The notes below the pieces were generated by a model that made no database searches, was not told where the DNA came from, and worked only from the letters and a program-made list of their open reading frames with translations. From contig OZ218956.1 of the NCBI GenBank assembly GCA_965112735.1, positions 1,860,001 through 1,924,000 of the forward strand: a stretch of DNA of 64,000 bases, given 5' to 3'. This stretch comes from Phaeosaccion multiseriatum. Lineage: Eukaryota > Ochrophyta, other classes. Within the stretch, counting starts at the first letter, position 1. The number at the start of each line of letters is the position of its first letter. The position numbers were made by a program, and so were the translations under genes. This document shows positions 32,829 to 45,787 of this stretch, in pieces.

Positions 32829-35040
32829 ATGACGGGCTATAACAACAGCAGCAGTAGCAGCATGCACCGTCCGCGCCACGCGGAGCCCGCGGGGCCAGGA
32901 CAGAGGTGGGGAGCCCACGCAGACTGGAGTGGAGGGGACAACACCGGCGCGGAGAGCGGTGGTGGTGGTGGTGGTGGTGGTGGTGGTGGTGGTGGTGGAG
33001 GAGAGGGGCTTGCAGGTATGGGGGCACGAGCACGTTCGCTGCCGGTGATGGAGACCTTCGGTAGTGTGGGAGGACTAGGAGGGGCGATGGGCCCGTCTGT
33101 GGCGGACGTGATGGACCGACGCGACCTTGATGCCAAGCTCAATGGTATGCTGTCCATTGCGCACACCCACTACAGCGAAGGGCGGTACCGGCAAGCGCAG
33201 AGCGTGTGCGAGAGCGTGTATGCCACAGACGCGCAACGGACAGACAATTTGCTCTTGTTGGGGGCGGTGCACTTTCAGCTGCGCAACATCAGCGAGTGCA
33301 TCTTCTACAATCAGCAGGTGCGTGGGTATTGGACTGACAAGGTGGTGGGGGGGGTATTCCAGTCAATCAAGCTCAACCCGTCAGTCAGTGGGTCGGTCTG
33401 TTCGGCAGGGTATCGCTCAGATAGGGGGGGGGGGGGGTTAGGGAAGAGGTCCAGTTTTGCGAGGGAGGGGGGGCATGAAGCAGGAAAGCCGGTGATGCTG
33501 CGGAAGGAGAGTTTCCGCAGCGAAGGAGGCCTCCGCAGTTGGATGGGGAGCACAGCAGGACTAGCGCGCCCTGCTCTTGGACCCCAACCTCTGTCCCGCC
33601 TCACCCCCCCCCCTGTCCGTTCGTCCCTCTTGTGCCCTCCTCCACTCATGGCTCTTCGGATGATCCCTCTCTCTCTCTCTCTCTCTCTCTCTGTGCGTGT
33701 GTGTGTGTGTTTGTGTGTGTATGTGTGTGTGCATTGGTGGATCAGTGCATACGAGTGGACCCCCACTTCGCAGAAGCGTACAGCAATCTAGGCAACGCAC
33801 TGAAGGTCCGTCGGAGGGAGAATACGTCCCTGCGCCTCCTCCTCCTCCTCCTCCTCCTCCGCCCTCTCTCCCTCCCCCTATCCTGCACCTCCTCATCGAA
33901 GCTGTATTATACTCTCCTCTCCTGTATTGGACTGAGTCTGCCGCAATTTCCATATGCTGATTCATAAAAGTGTGCAGTCTATCCGTTCCTATATCCATGT
34001 ATCTATGCATCTATCCATCCATCTATAATCCATCTATCCATCTGTCTATCAATCTGTCTATCAATCTGTCGATCCATCTATTTATCTATCTGTCTATCTA
34101 TCTGTCTATCTATCTATCTATCTATCTATCCATCCATCCGTCTATCTGTCTATCTGTCTTTCTATCTGTCTTTCAATCTGCCTTTCCATGTTGTCCTTAC
34201 CTTATCTGACCTCTGTCTGCGGCGATGATGGCGATGCCTCCTCAGGAGCTCGGTGACCTCAATGGAGCGGTCCAATTCTACCTCAAAGCCATCAAGCTGC
34301 AGCCTCGCTTCAGCGACGCGTACAACAACCTGGCCAGTGCCAACATGCAGCTCGGGCAGACCAAAGAGGCCATCGCTACCTACCAGATGGCGCTGGTGAG
34401 GCAGGGAGGAGAGGGGGAATATACTGACTTACGGGAATCAACCTAAGAATTACGTATTCGTTTGTAAGAGAGTCAGGGAGAAGTAGCTTGTTAGTTATTG
34501 CCTCTTCCCCGGGGGGGGGGGAAGGGGCAAGGGGGAGGAAGAGTGGCCCCGACCCTAACCCTAACCCTGACCGTAAACCCTGACGTGTATCACCAACTGC
34601 TGACCCTGAACCCTGACCCTGACAGGTGCTGAACCCCGCTCTGGTGGACGCGCATAGCAACCTCGGAAACCTCTACAAGGTGCGTGAATGATTGGATGGC
34701 AATGGACAGCGATGGATGGTAATGGATGGCAATGGACAGCGATGGATGGTAATGGATGGCAATGGGGGGTATGGCGCGTGCTCATCTAACACTGTTTCTC
34801 ATGTGTGTATGTGTGTGTGTGAGGTCCATGCCAGCCTCCCTCTTCCTCTTGTTCTTGTGCAACGCTATGTCTCGATCAACAAATCGATCGTCGCCATTGC
34901 TGGATGTCTCCCTCCTCCTCCCTCCCCGCCCTCGAGCCTCCAACCTTAGAAGATAGGACGGTGTCCGTGTGTCATCTCACCCCACCCCCTCTTTGCCAAT
35001 GGTCACACTTGCCTTGCATGTGCCGTTGGTCCGTCTCTCC

Positions 35041-35090
<50 letters not shown>

Positions 35091-36778
35091 GTGTGTGTGT
35101 GTCTATGTGTGCCCATCTCTCTCTCTCTCTCTGTCGCCCCCTGTCTGCCCACCTGCCTACCTTCTATCCCTTAGTCTCAAGGCGCTTTGGAAGATGCCAA
35201 GCGCTGCTACCTCGAATCCATCCGCATCAAACCCGACTTCGCCATCGCGTGGACCAACCTTGCTGGCATCTTTAAGGAAGAAGGCCAGCTCGAAACAGCA
35301 GTGGCGTACTTCCGAGAGGCCATTCGCCTCTCCCCTGCTTTCGCTGACGCCCACAGCAACCTCGGAAACACCCTCAAAGAGCAAGGTCGGATTGAAGAAG
35401 CGATTGAGTGCTATCAGACCGCAATCAAGCTCCGGCCGGACTTTGCCATTGCTTATGGGAATGTGGGGAGCTGTTACTATGAACTGGGGCGCTTGTCAGA
35501 GGCCATCACCACCTTTCGTTACGCCATTCAGCTCGAACCCAACTTCCCCGACGCATACAATAACTTGGGCAACGCGGTGAGGGAGGCCGGGGAACTGGAG
35601 GAGGCCATTAGCTGCTACAGGACCGCTCTTCGGCTGCAGCCCGACCACCCACACGCCTACAACAATCTGGGGAATGCGATGAAGGATAAAGGGTTGGTGA
35701 AGGAGAGCATTCACTGCTACGTAACCGCCATTCGTCTCATGCCCAAGTTCGCGGCGGCGCACAGCAATCTCGGCAGTATACTCAAGGAGCAGGGCAAGAT
35801 TGAGCAAGCGCTAGCTCACTACCATGAGGCCATTCTGGTAGACCCTCTCTTTGCCGACGCGTATAGCAACATGGGCAATGCGTACAAGGACATGGGGAGG
35901 TTGACGGACGCCATCAAGTGTTGTAGCACCGCCATCAAGATCCGTCCGACTTTCGCAGATGCGTACAGCAGCCTCGGGAATGCCTACAAGGACGGGGGGC
36001 AGCTGGAGGACTCCATAGCGTGCTACAGACAGGCTTTGCAGCTCCGGCCGGACTTCCCCGACGCCTTTGCGAATCTCGTTCACAGCCTCATGTCTGTGTG
36101 TGATTGGAGCACGCGGGAGCAAGACTTTGCCAAGCTCTCTGCCATTCTCGAGTGGCAGCTTGGGGGGGGCGTAGCAGGAGCGGCCGTAGCAGGGGGAGGC
36201 GGAGGCGGAGGCGGAGGCGGAGGGGGGGGAGGGGGACGAGGGGGACGAGGAGGGACGGGCGGCGGGCGGAGCCACAGTTCTGTCCTCGGCCCCACAATAG
36301 CAACAGCAGCAGCAGCAGCAGCAGAAGGAGGAGGAGGAGGAGGAGGAGGAGGAGGAGGAGGAGGAGGAGGAGCAGCAGCAGCAGCAGCAGCAGGAGGAGG
36401 AGGAGGAGGGGGGGGGGGGGGGGGGGGAGGGAAGAGTGGCTCATCCCCGGGGAGTGGAGAAAAAAGCATGAGTGTGCGTGCCGGAGGAGCCCTCCCTTCC
36501 GTGCAGCCCTTCCACGCCCTCGTGTATCCCCTCTCCCTCGCAGAGATGCTCGCCATCAGTCGAAGATACGCACAGAGAGCGAAGCGAAATGTCGACCTGC
36601 TCGATATGCCCGCCTTCCACTTCCACCCCAAGCCCAAGGGGAGTCGCATCCGGGTTGGGTATGTGTCGAGCGACTTTGGCAACCATCCCCTCTCCCACCT
36701 CATGCAGAGCGTGTTTGGCTTGCACAATAGGGATGGCTTTGAGGTGACATGCTTTGCGCTCTCGGCCAGCGACCACAG

Positions 36779-36810
<32 letters not shown>

Positions 36811-39800
36811 ATGTGTGTGTGTATATATGTATATGTGTGTGTGTGCGGGTGTGTGGATGTGTGGGTGGATAGAAGGTGTCCTTGAATGGGTGGGTGCCCT
36901 TTCCCTCTCCAGTGTTGTCCTCTGTTCGCACACACTGCTCATACCGTCCCCTCACACAACACCCGCTCGTCGTCACCTCACCTCCCTTCCCAAAGTGTAT
37001 GGCGAGAGAAGATCGAACGTGAGGCGGAGCACTTCAAAGACATTTCTCACATGTCCACCGGTGACGCCGCTCGCTGCATACACGCCGCCGGTATCGACGT
37101 GCTTGTAGATCTCAATGGGTACACGAAGGGTGCCAAGAGTGAGCTCTTTGCACTCAAGCCGGCCCCGCTGCAGGTGGGCGGGGGGGTTTGGGGGGGGCTT
37201 GTAGCTTCCAGGCTTTTGTAGAAAGGCACACTCACCGCACTTACCACTGAGTCTCGTTCGGTCGCGCACTCACACACTCGTTGACTTCCCTCCCTTCCTC
37301 CTTATCCTACCTCTCCCTCCCCCCCTCCCTCCCTCCCTCTCTCCCTCTCTCCCTCCCCACCTCCCCCCCTCCCCCTCCCTCCCTCTCTCTCTCTCCCTCT
37401 GTTCATCCCTGCCTCCCTCCCCCCTCTCAGGTGGCCTACATGGGCTTCTGCGGCACCCTCGGGGCGGACTACATGCAATACCTCATTGCCGACCATCACA
37501 CAATCCCACCCGAGAGCCGTGCCTTCTACTCAGAGAAGCTTCTGTACATGCCGCACACATACTTTGTCAATGATCACCAACAGAGCGCCACGTTTGTGCT
37601 TGATGGGTCACCGTTACCCACTAGAGCTCAATATGGCATACCTCAAGGTGAGAGAGGGGGAGGAGTGAGTGAGTGAGGAGGAGGAGGAGGAGGAGGAGGA
37701 GGAGGAGGAGGAGGAGTGAGTGAGTGAGTAGGAGGAGGAGGAGGAGGAGGAGGAGGAGGAGGAGGACGAGAAGGAGGAGGAGGAGGAGGAGGAGGAGGAG
37801 GAGGAGGAGGAGGAGGAGGTGGAGGTGGAGGAGGGGAGGGGAGGAGAGCGAGGAGAGGGGGGGAGAGGAGAGGGGAATAAAAGGCTCCGGGCTCCGATCA
37901 AGCTCCGAGCTGCTATTTCCTTCCCCCCCCTCTCTTCGCTAAGCGACCACCTTTTCCCCTCTCTCCGCGTCCTTCTGCTGCCTTCTTCTCCATTGCTCTG
38001 GGTAGCCCCCCTCCCCCTCAGTTTTCCCTCCACACTTTCTAACCTGCTTGTGCACCTATCTATCTACCCTTCCTGGTTTGTCTCTTTCCACCCATCCTGC
38101 GCACACGCACACGCACGCACGCACGCATGCACGCACGCACGCACCCACACAAACACACACGCACACACCACACGCACGCACGCACGCACCCACACAAACA
38201 CACGCACGCACACACCCAACCAACGCACACACACACCCCACAGACAAATTCGTATTCTGCAACTTTAACCAAATCTACAAGATCGATCCCTCTATCTTCG
38301 ACGTGTGGATGAGCGTGCTCAAGCGAGTGCCGAATGCGGTGCTGTGGCTGCTGCGCTTCCCACCGGCGGGCGAGGCCAACATTATGGCGGAGGCTCGGAA
38401 GAGGTGAGGGGGGAAGGGAGGGAGGGAGGGAGGGAGGGAGGGAGGGAGGGAGGGTGGGGAGGGGCTATAACCCTTAGCAGAGTCGAGCAAGAGGAACGCG
38501 AACCGAGGCGTCTGCTCTATCTTATGCTTTCCAACCGCTTTCGAAATGCGATTCTCGAAGCACCGATTTCATACCCGCCTCTTCCCCCCCCCCCCCCCCT
38601 CCTCCTCCTCCTCCTCCTCCTCCTCCTCCTCCTCACTGCCATCCCCCCCCCTGCTTGATCCGGACTACCACAGGGGGGTGCGAGGCAATCAGATCATCTT
38701 CACTGACGTAGTGAATAAGGAGGAGCACATCAAGCGCGGCTACCTTGCAGATCTATTCCTGGACACGCCGAGCTGCAACGCACACACCACGGCCTGCGAC
38801 ATTCTGTGGTCGGGCACGCCGCTGCTCACGCTCTCGGGTAAGGAGACGAGAGAGAGAGAGAGAGAGAGAGAAAGGGATGGATGGAGGGAGGGGGGGAGAG
38901 GGAGAGAAGAAAGCGAGCAGAGAGAGAAAGGGATATGGAAAGAGAGAGCTGAGAGAGAGTAGAAAGAGTATTCTCGTCGCAACGGCCTTCGCTCCTCTTG
39001 CCTCTTGCCTGCCCCCCCCCCCCTCCTCCTGTTGAACCCTGTCTGTCTTGTGCTCTTTGCCTTTGCCTCTCTCTCACTCACCTCTGAATCGTGAATCCGT
39101 CCCTCCTCCTACGCTTCCACCTCAGGCAAGAAGATGTCAACCCGCGTGGCTGCTTCGCTCCTCAAAGCGGCAGGGGCGGGGCTGGACGAGCTTATAGTGG
39201 GCTCTCTCGAGGCGTACGAAGAGCTCGCAGTCAGGTGCGTGGCTGCGTGTGTGTGTGCGTGTGTGCGTGTTATCTCAGTACTGCGACAGCGACCCTGACA
39301 CACACACCCACACACCCCACTCCACACTCCCACACCAACCACGGCATGTCGCATACCCACACACACACCACTCCACACTGAACGCAAACACGCACCACCC
39401 CCACGTGCCACCCCATACCCAACCACCACCACCACCATCACCACCACCACCACCATCACCACCACCACCACCACCATCACCACCACCACCACCACCACCA
39501 CCACTATCACCACCACCACCACAACCATCTTTATCACCACCACCACCACCACAACCACCACCACCATCACCACCACCACCACCATCACCACTACCACCAC
39601 CACCATCACCACCACCACCACCACCATCACCACCACCACCACCACCATCACCACCACCACCACCACCACCACCACCACCACCACCACTATCACCACCACC
39701 ACCACAACCATCTTTATCACCACCACCACCACCACAACCACCACCACCACAGATGTGCCACGGACTTCGAGCTTCTGTTCAGCCTCAGACGAAAGCTCGA

Positions 39801-40224
39801 AGACAACCGCACCTCTAGCCCACTCTTCGACACGGCCCGCTGGGTCAGGAATATGGAGGCCGGACTGAGGGCAGCGCACGAGTGGCACCGGAGCGGACAG
39901 CAACCCAAGGATATGGAGGTTTCGGACGGGGGGCCGGGGGGCGGGGGGCGAGGTCGTAGTAGCCTTGTGGGGGGGGTGGGGGTGGCAACGGGGGGAGGCA
40001 GCAAGGGGCGGAGTGTGGGGCAACCTGAGCAGCAGCAAAGGCAGCAGCAGCAGCAGCAGCAGCAGAAGAAGAAGAAGACGCAGCGACAAGAAGGAGAAGC
40101 TCCACAACGGCAGCAGCAGCCGCAGGAGGAGGAGAAGGAGAAAGACATGGCGCTTAGCGGTTGGAGTGACGCAAAGAGAGAGGGCAGCTCCAAGGACCCA
40201 GGAGCAGCAGCAACAGCCGCCGCC

Positions 40225-40256
<32 letters not shown>

Positions 40257-40314
40257 TGGTTCGGAAGAAGCAGTAGCAGCAGCAGCCGCGGCAGGAGAAA
40301 ACGAGCCGCAGTGA
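32829..40314 (+). CDS. OGT: O-GlcNAc transferase (metazoan-type OGT, GT41)
   Basis: Eleven exons: 32829-33317, 33746-33805, 34246-34395, 34626-34679, 35175-36778, 36996-37173, 37431-37647, 38244-38403, 38674-38837, 39126-39234 and 39753-40314. They join in phase to 1248 residues. After a Gly-rich N terminus come about 13 TPRs (units such as [20 protein letters not shown]) ending in VCDW, as in animal OGT. A glycine-dominated insert of about 110 residues (36163-36440) separates TPRs from the catalytic region. Catalytic marks are [67 protein letters not shown] (UDP-binding Lys) and [20 protein letters not shown]. The enzyme should put O-GlcNAc on Ser/Thr of nucleocytoplasmic proteins. The sequence is nearer animal OGT than plant SPINDLY in these motifs. 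The C-terminal 130 residues are Gln/Lys/Ala-rich and seem unique. The ATG at 32829 is the first in frame; no ATG lies upstream in that frame. Confidence 0.94.
33991..34195. repeat. Tetranucleotide array (TCTA/TCTG/ATCC) in OGT intron
   Basis: About 200 bp of imperfect 4-bp repeats in intron 33806-34245. Confidence 0.85.
34553..34624. repeat. Short interstitial telomere-like CCCTAA/CCCTGA run
   Basis: GACCCTAACCCTAACCCTGA starts the block, followed by degenerate ACCCTGA units, and it is interrupted by a copy of the TATCACCAACTGCTGA element. Lies in OGT intron 34396-34625, ending at the acceptor. Confidence 0.7.
39421..39751. repeat. CAC/CAT microsatellite filling the last OGT intron
   Basis: About 330 bp of CAC/CAT triplets. 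A larger unit containing CTATCACCACC and AACCATCTTTATCACC appears twice (near 39503-39560 and 39687-39745), so segmental duplication has acted on top of slippage. The array runs straight into the acceptor (CACAG at 39752). Confidence 0.9.
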
Positions 40315-41146
40315 GCAAGTGCCTTACTGTACACGGCTTTGTTCGGTTTGCCGCAACGGTTGGATATACGGCACCGAGCCCCAGTCGCTTCCATCTGTGA
40401 ATATTCTCAGCTCTTGCCGGGCAGATCCGCCAGACGGCACTGCCCCATCGTCATTATTGTGAGGCAGTGAGTCAGTGAGTCAGTGAGGCAGTGAGGCAGT
40501 GAGTCAGTGAGTCAGTGAGTCAGTGAGTCAGTGAGTCAGTGAGTCAGTGAGGCAGTGAGTCAGTGAGTCAGTGAGTCAGTGACGCAGTGACGCAGTGACG
40601 CAGTGTCGCAGTGAGTCAGTGAGTCAGTGCGGCCGTGAGGCAGTGAGGCAGTGAGGCAGTGAGGCAGTGAGGCAGTGAGTCAGTGCGGCCGTGAGGCAGT
40701 GAGGCAGTGAGTCAGTGAGTCAGTGCGGCCGTGAGGCTGGGAGGCAGTGACGCAGTGAGTGAGGCAGGCGAGCGAGGCAGCGAGTGAGTGGGTGAGTACC
40801 TAACTTCCAGTGTCAGGGTGTGCTCCTTTCGGCGAGAGCCGGCCACCACCACCACCACCACCACTACCGCTGCCTGCGGAAAGCTTCGAGTCATTGCCTC
40901 TATGGAAATCATCCGATTCGATTGATTCCTTCAATTATTACGATGGATGTCATTCCTTCAGACGGCGGCTGTCTGCTCTCGGAGCTGGGCCCACCTGAGT
41001 ACACAGATCCCTGACACACTATTTATTCAATTGTTACAAAGTGTATTATAATACAATGGCCGCATCGAGCACAGGACACTCCGTAAGGGTGATGATGTGC
41101 GTATGCGAAGGAGGGGAAGGGAGAGAGGGGGAGAGCGCAGAAAAAA

Positions 41147-41183
<37 letters not shown>

Positions 41184-41246
41184 CAGGAGAGAGAGAGAGG
41201 GAGAGGGAGAGAGAGAGAGAGAGTAGAGAAGAGAGAGAGAGAGAGT

Positions 41247-41290
<44 letters not shown>

Positions 41291-41330
41291 GAGAGAGAGG
41301 TACCCCTCCTCCCACTTCCTTCCCCGCTTT
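40315..41330. other. Convergent spacer OGT / C2 protein
   Basis: About 1 kb with an 8-bp satellite (listed separately), a short stretch of unique sequence (about 40800-41060) and a GA microsatellite (about 41152-41300) just after the C2-protein stop. No gene seen. Confidence 0.55.
40459..40795. repeat. 8-bp satellite GTGAGTCA / GTGAGGCA
   Basis: About 40 tandem octamers alternating mainly between GTGAGTCA and GTGAGGCA, with GTGACGCA and GTGCGGCC variants in local clusters. It lies about 145 bp downstream of the OGT stop. Confidence 0.93.
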
Positions 41331-43321
41331 CTACTTCCCTGAGGAAGAAGAGATAGCCTTCTTGGCCCACCCCGCCGCCCCCGTCCACACCTCCCAAGCC
41401 GCGCCCTCCATCAGTAACTCCCGAGCAGAGGACTTGGAGCCCTTGAGATGGAGCAGGGGCAGACACACCTCACACACCGCCCAAACGACTCCTACTACGG
41501 TCAGCAACACGGCGGCCATACGACCCCATCGGAACCGTCGGACCGCTCTCCGACCCTTCCCCGATTGCGCGAGAAACCGCTCCAAGTCTTCTCCTCCTCT
41601 TCGGTGGTCGCCACCCCCCGCAACACGTACCCCTTGCCTACGAAGGTGCTCCTTTTGCTGCAGAAACTCAATGTTGCGTTTTATCTTGCTGAGGCTGATG
41701 CTGCTCCCCTCACTGCCTCCTCCTCCTTCTCCTCCTGCTGCTGCTCCTCCCAGCGCGAAGGTGGTGCGGCGGTTCGACGACGACGCGTTGTCGTTGCTAC
41801 TCATGCTACTGCGACCACCACCACCACTGCCCCTGCCGTGACTGTAGCTGCTGCTGCTCGCACCGCCCAGACCTGCAAGCCCAACATTGCTACTGGCGCT
41901 GCTATTTGCACTTACTGTGCCGTGTGCAAGGCCCCCCCCTCGGAGGAGCCCCGTGCTCTGGGAAGAAGGGGTCGTCGCCGCTGCTGGTGCGAGCGTTGGT
42001 GATACAGCAGCGGGAGGGACTGTGCCCTGCTGAGACGCCGCCGCCTGGGGCCGCACAGAGGAGAGGACAGGGCAGGGAGGGACGGACGGGAGGGGGTAGG
42101 AAGCACATGAAGCAGTTGGGGATACAGCAGCAGTGAGTGAGGGAGTGAGTGAGTGAAAGAGCAGTGCGACTCGGGGGGGGGGGAGTTGGGCCCGAGGCAT
42201 CCGCGTAGGACGAAGGTACATAAGCCAAACAGAGCCAATCATAAGGTATATAACATAGCCAATAATACCACGCTCCCCCCCCTGCTTCCCCTCTCACCTC
42301 TAGGCGTAGCCTGTGCTGTTCTCTCGCCTTCTTGATACCATTCACAAATCCATTGCCCCACTTCTTTTTGAGGCGGGCCAGGAACAACGCCAACACACCC
42401 AACGCAAAGTACAAATTGAATTTCCCCCGGTTGTAGAGGTAGAGGGTAAAGCACATGTGGCCCAGCAGACCGGCCAGCACCAGCAACAGGCGCTGCATGG
42501 AGAAGGGGTGGAGGACCCCGCGAAGCTTAATGAGGTCTCTCGAAAACGCGTCGACCTGTTTGTGAGGTGTGTGTTCATGGGTATAGGACGAGCGGTGCGT
42601 GATAAGGAACTTCGAAAGCTCTGTCCTCCTCCTTCAATACATCAGCGGCAAGAAAGGCAGAAAAATGCAGCAAACGCCCGAGTACATTTGTTGCACATGG
42701 CGTCCACAACCCTACCCCACGCTAGACTTCCTCGCTTCCCCCCCTCCTTCCTTCCTCCTTTCTCCTCTCCTTCCTTCCTCCTTTCTCCCCTCATTTCTTC
42801 CTTTCTTCCCTCCTTCCTCCCCCCCTTCCTTCCATCCATCCATCCATCCATCCATCCTTCCTCCTTTCTCCCCTCCTTCCTTCCTTCCTTCCTTCCTTCC
42901 TTCCTTCCTTCCTCCCTTCCCTCCTTCTTTCGTTCATTGTCCGTGCCTTCTCTCTCTCCCTCCCTCCGTCCCTCCTTCCTCCCTTCCTTCCTTCCTCCCT
43001 TCCTTCCCTCTCTCCTTCCTTCCGTCCCTCCTTCCTTCCCTCACCTTGAACTGCAGGAATGGTCCGTGCTTGCCGAAGAGCTTCCTGCCGAGCTCGTTCT
43101 GCACGGTGGAGAACTGCCGCTCGTGCATTAGCTTCTCCTCGATCTCCAGAAGGAACACGTCGTCAGCCTGTGCCAAAGAGCCTCTGGGGATGGCAGTGGA
43201 CGGGGAAGGGGATGGCAGTGGATAGCCATGGAAAGGGAAAAGGGGGGTGAGGGATGACAGATTAGAGAGAGAGAGAGAGTAGAGGGAGATGGAGAAAGAG
43301 AGGGAGAGGGAAAGACATATA

Positions 43322-43359
<38 letters not shown>

Positions 43360-45752
43360 TAGGAAGAGGGAAGAGAGAGAGAGAGGGAGAAAGAACCAGA
43401 GATACTCGCATACCCACAGAGAGCCCGAGAGACCCCCCTCCCTCCCAAAGCCTGGCAAGGCCAGCGCGCAAGCACAAGCACGAGTTCGAACCCGAGCCCG
43501 AGCCGCTTCGTTGCTTGTTGCTATTGTATTGCGGTCTTGGCCTTTCCCACTGCCCCCACCCATGGACTACTGACCACCGAATGTACTGACCACCGACTGA
43601 CGTCAGGTACTGACCTGCGGGCGCCATATCTTTTCTTTCTCTTCCTCTTCTTCTTTACGGTGTTCGTGTCTGGAAAGGTAGCATCGACGTCAAACTCGTC
43701 GTCCTCCTCATCCTCCTCTTCCCCCTCTCCCTCCTCGTCGTAGTCATCGTCCTCGTCTTCCTCGTCCCCGTCCTCCTCGTCCTCGTCGTCGTCGTCGTCC
43801 TCCTCGTCCTCCTCGTCCTCCTCCTCCTCCTCCTCCTCCTCCTTCTCCTCCTCCTCCTCCTCCTCCTCGTCGTCCTCCTCCTCGCCATCCCGCCCTTCGC
43901 CAACACTGGGGCCAGCCCCCCACCCGCCGGGTTTCCCTCCTCCTCTCCCATAAGCTTCCAACCCCTCTCCTTCGCTGCTACTCTGTCCTCCCCTCTCCTG
44001 CTCCTGCTGTTCATGCTGCTGCTGCTGCTGCTGCTCTTGTTTGGAACTGTCCCTCCCAAAGAGATCCGCCCAACCCTCTTGGATGCTGCTTCTGTTGCTT
44101 CTGCCACCGCCGCCGCCGCCCCCGCTCCTACCACTCCCAAAGTGCCAGCTGGTACTGTTGCTGCTGCTGTTACTGCCATTGCTACTGCTGCTGCTGCTGC
44201 TCTTGCTGCTGGTGTTGTTGTTGTCCCCTCCCCCCTTGAGAAGCTTCGCCTTTTCTGCACTGGACAGGACGTGGGTACCGTTATGGGGAGGAGAGGAAGG
44301 CGGAGTCGAGGAGGAGCGTCTGCCACCACCGACCCCAGAAATTGGTGATACAGCAGCAGCAGCAGCAGCAGCCGCAGCAGAAGAAGAAGCGGAGGCCTGG
44401 GCTTTCCTCTTCTCCTCAACAGTACCAACAGCACTGGCTTTGAGTACCTTGGCTGCTGCCATCGTGCGCTCCAAACGCAGTTTCTGATGTGGATGGGTTG
44501 GGATAAAATCGAAGGTGAGGAGGAGGAGGAGGAGGAGGAGGAGGAGGAGGAGGGGGGGGGGGAGTTTGGTTTGAGTTGGGTTTGGGGTTTGAATGGGTGT
44601 GGGGCAGTAGAGGAGGTAGGCAAGGGGGAGTTGAGGGGGGGGTAGTACCTACAGTTACATAGCAGTACCATGTACCCACAGTTACACACCTTGCCCGACT
44701 GATAGTTCCGTATGATGCCCCAGGCCAGCAGCCCATGCAGACAGAGGAAGAGGAGGTGGGGGAAGATGAGCATCACCAGCAGCTGGCACAGCAAAGCAAA
44801 GGACCGACGGGGATGGACCTGGGAGGGGAAGGGAGGGGAAGGGAGGATGGGGCAGGGGAGGGTGGGGTGGGAAGAGAGAGACGAGGAGTAAGGGACGAGG
44901 TATGTTGCCGTCGTCACAAGACGAGTGGGACAAACCAAAGGGGTAAGACGAGTGGGACAAACCAAAGGGTGTGTGTGTGTGCGTGGATAACGCCTGGTGG
45001 GCTTCCGCCTCCTTCTCTCCCTCCATTCCCCTCCCCTTACCCTTCTCTCCCTCCATTCCCCTCCCCTTACCCAGTTGACGTTGTCGTTAACGCCTTTGAA
45101 GATCTCTACAAAGGGCTCAAAGAGTGCCCATAACCGCATCACCTTGTGGCGTGCGTAACGTGTGAGCAGAAGGGTCCATGCAGAAAACATAGAGTTAAGC
45201 AGCAGATGTAGCAGGGGAACAAGTAGTAGGAGCAGCAGCAGCGACAAGAGCAACAGCAACAACAACAGCAACAACAACAACAACAACAACAACAACAACG
45301 ACAGCACCAGCACCAGCACCAGCAACAGCAACAGCAACAGTGTCTCTGTGCCTCTTACCTTGCGATAGAAGCGGTTGGGGCTGAAGCGCTCGTAGAGAGG
45401 GGTGTACGGCTCGCCGGGCCACAGGAAAGACATTGTCTCTTTGACAGGGGAGTGTTGGTACATGAGACGCAAACGGATGCGCCCGTAGTCCCCCTGCCAC
45501 GCACACGCACACACATACGCACATAGACATATAACAACCCACACACATGCACACACGCACGAACACACACATACACGCACGGACATGGAAACGAGTGGAG
45601 TGGAGAGGTGAGAGAAGGTGTATGACAATGCATTGCCATGGCACAGAAGAGGACAGGCGGGGTGGGGGGTGAAGGGTGGGTGGGTTGGGGCAGGAGCAGC
45701 ACCCACAATGAGGCCCAGGCCGCAAAGTGAAGAAAGCAAGCAAGCAAGCGAG

Positions 45753-45787
<35 letters not shown>

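Noticed and set aside
34553-34624. True chromosome end or telomere
   Set aside because: Only a few degenerate units, inside an OGT intron with coding exons on both sides.
36080-36976. Poly-Pro/poly-Leu minus-strand ORFs
   Set aside because: Antisense of the glycine insert and neighbouring exons of OGT.
39109-40107. Minus-strand 330-residue ORF with Val runs
   Set aside because: Antisense of the CAC/CAT microsatellite and of OGT exons.
42313-43131. Plus-strand ORF rich in Phe/Leu/Pro/Ser
   Set aside because: Antisense to C2 exons plus the TTCC array.
43655-45763. A 700-residue minus-strand ORF, the longest frame in this part of the window
   Set aside because: It overlaps exons 45493-44690 of the C2 gene, partly in other frames, and the introns between them. 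Phase, splice sites and domains support the split model instead.
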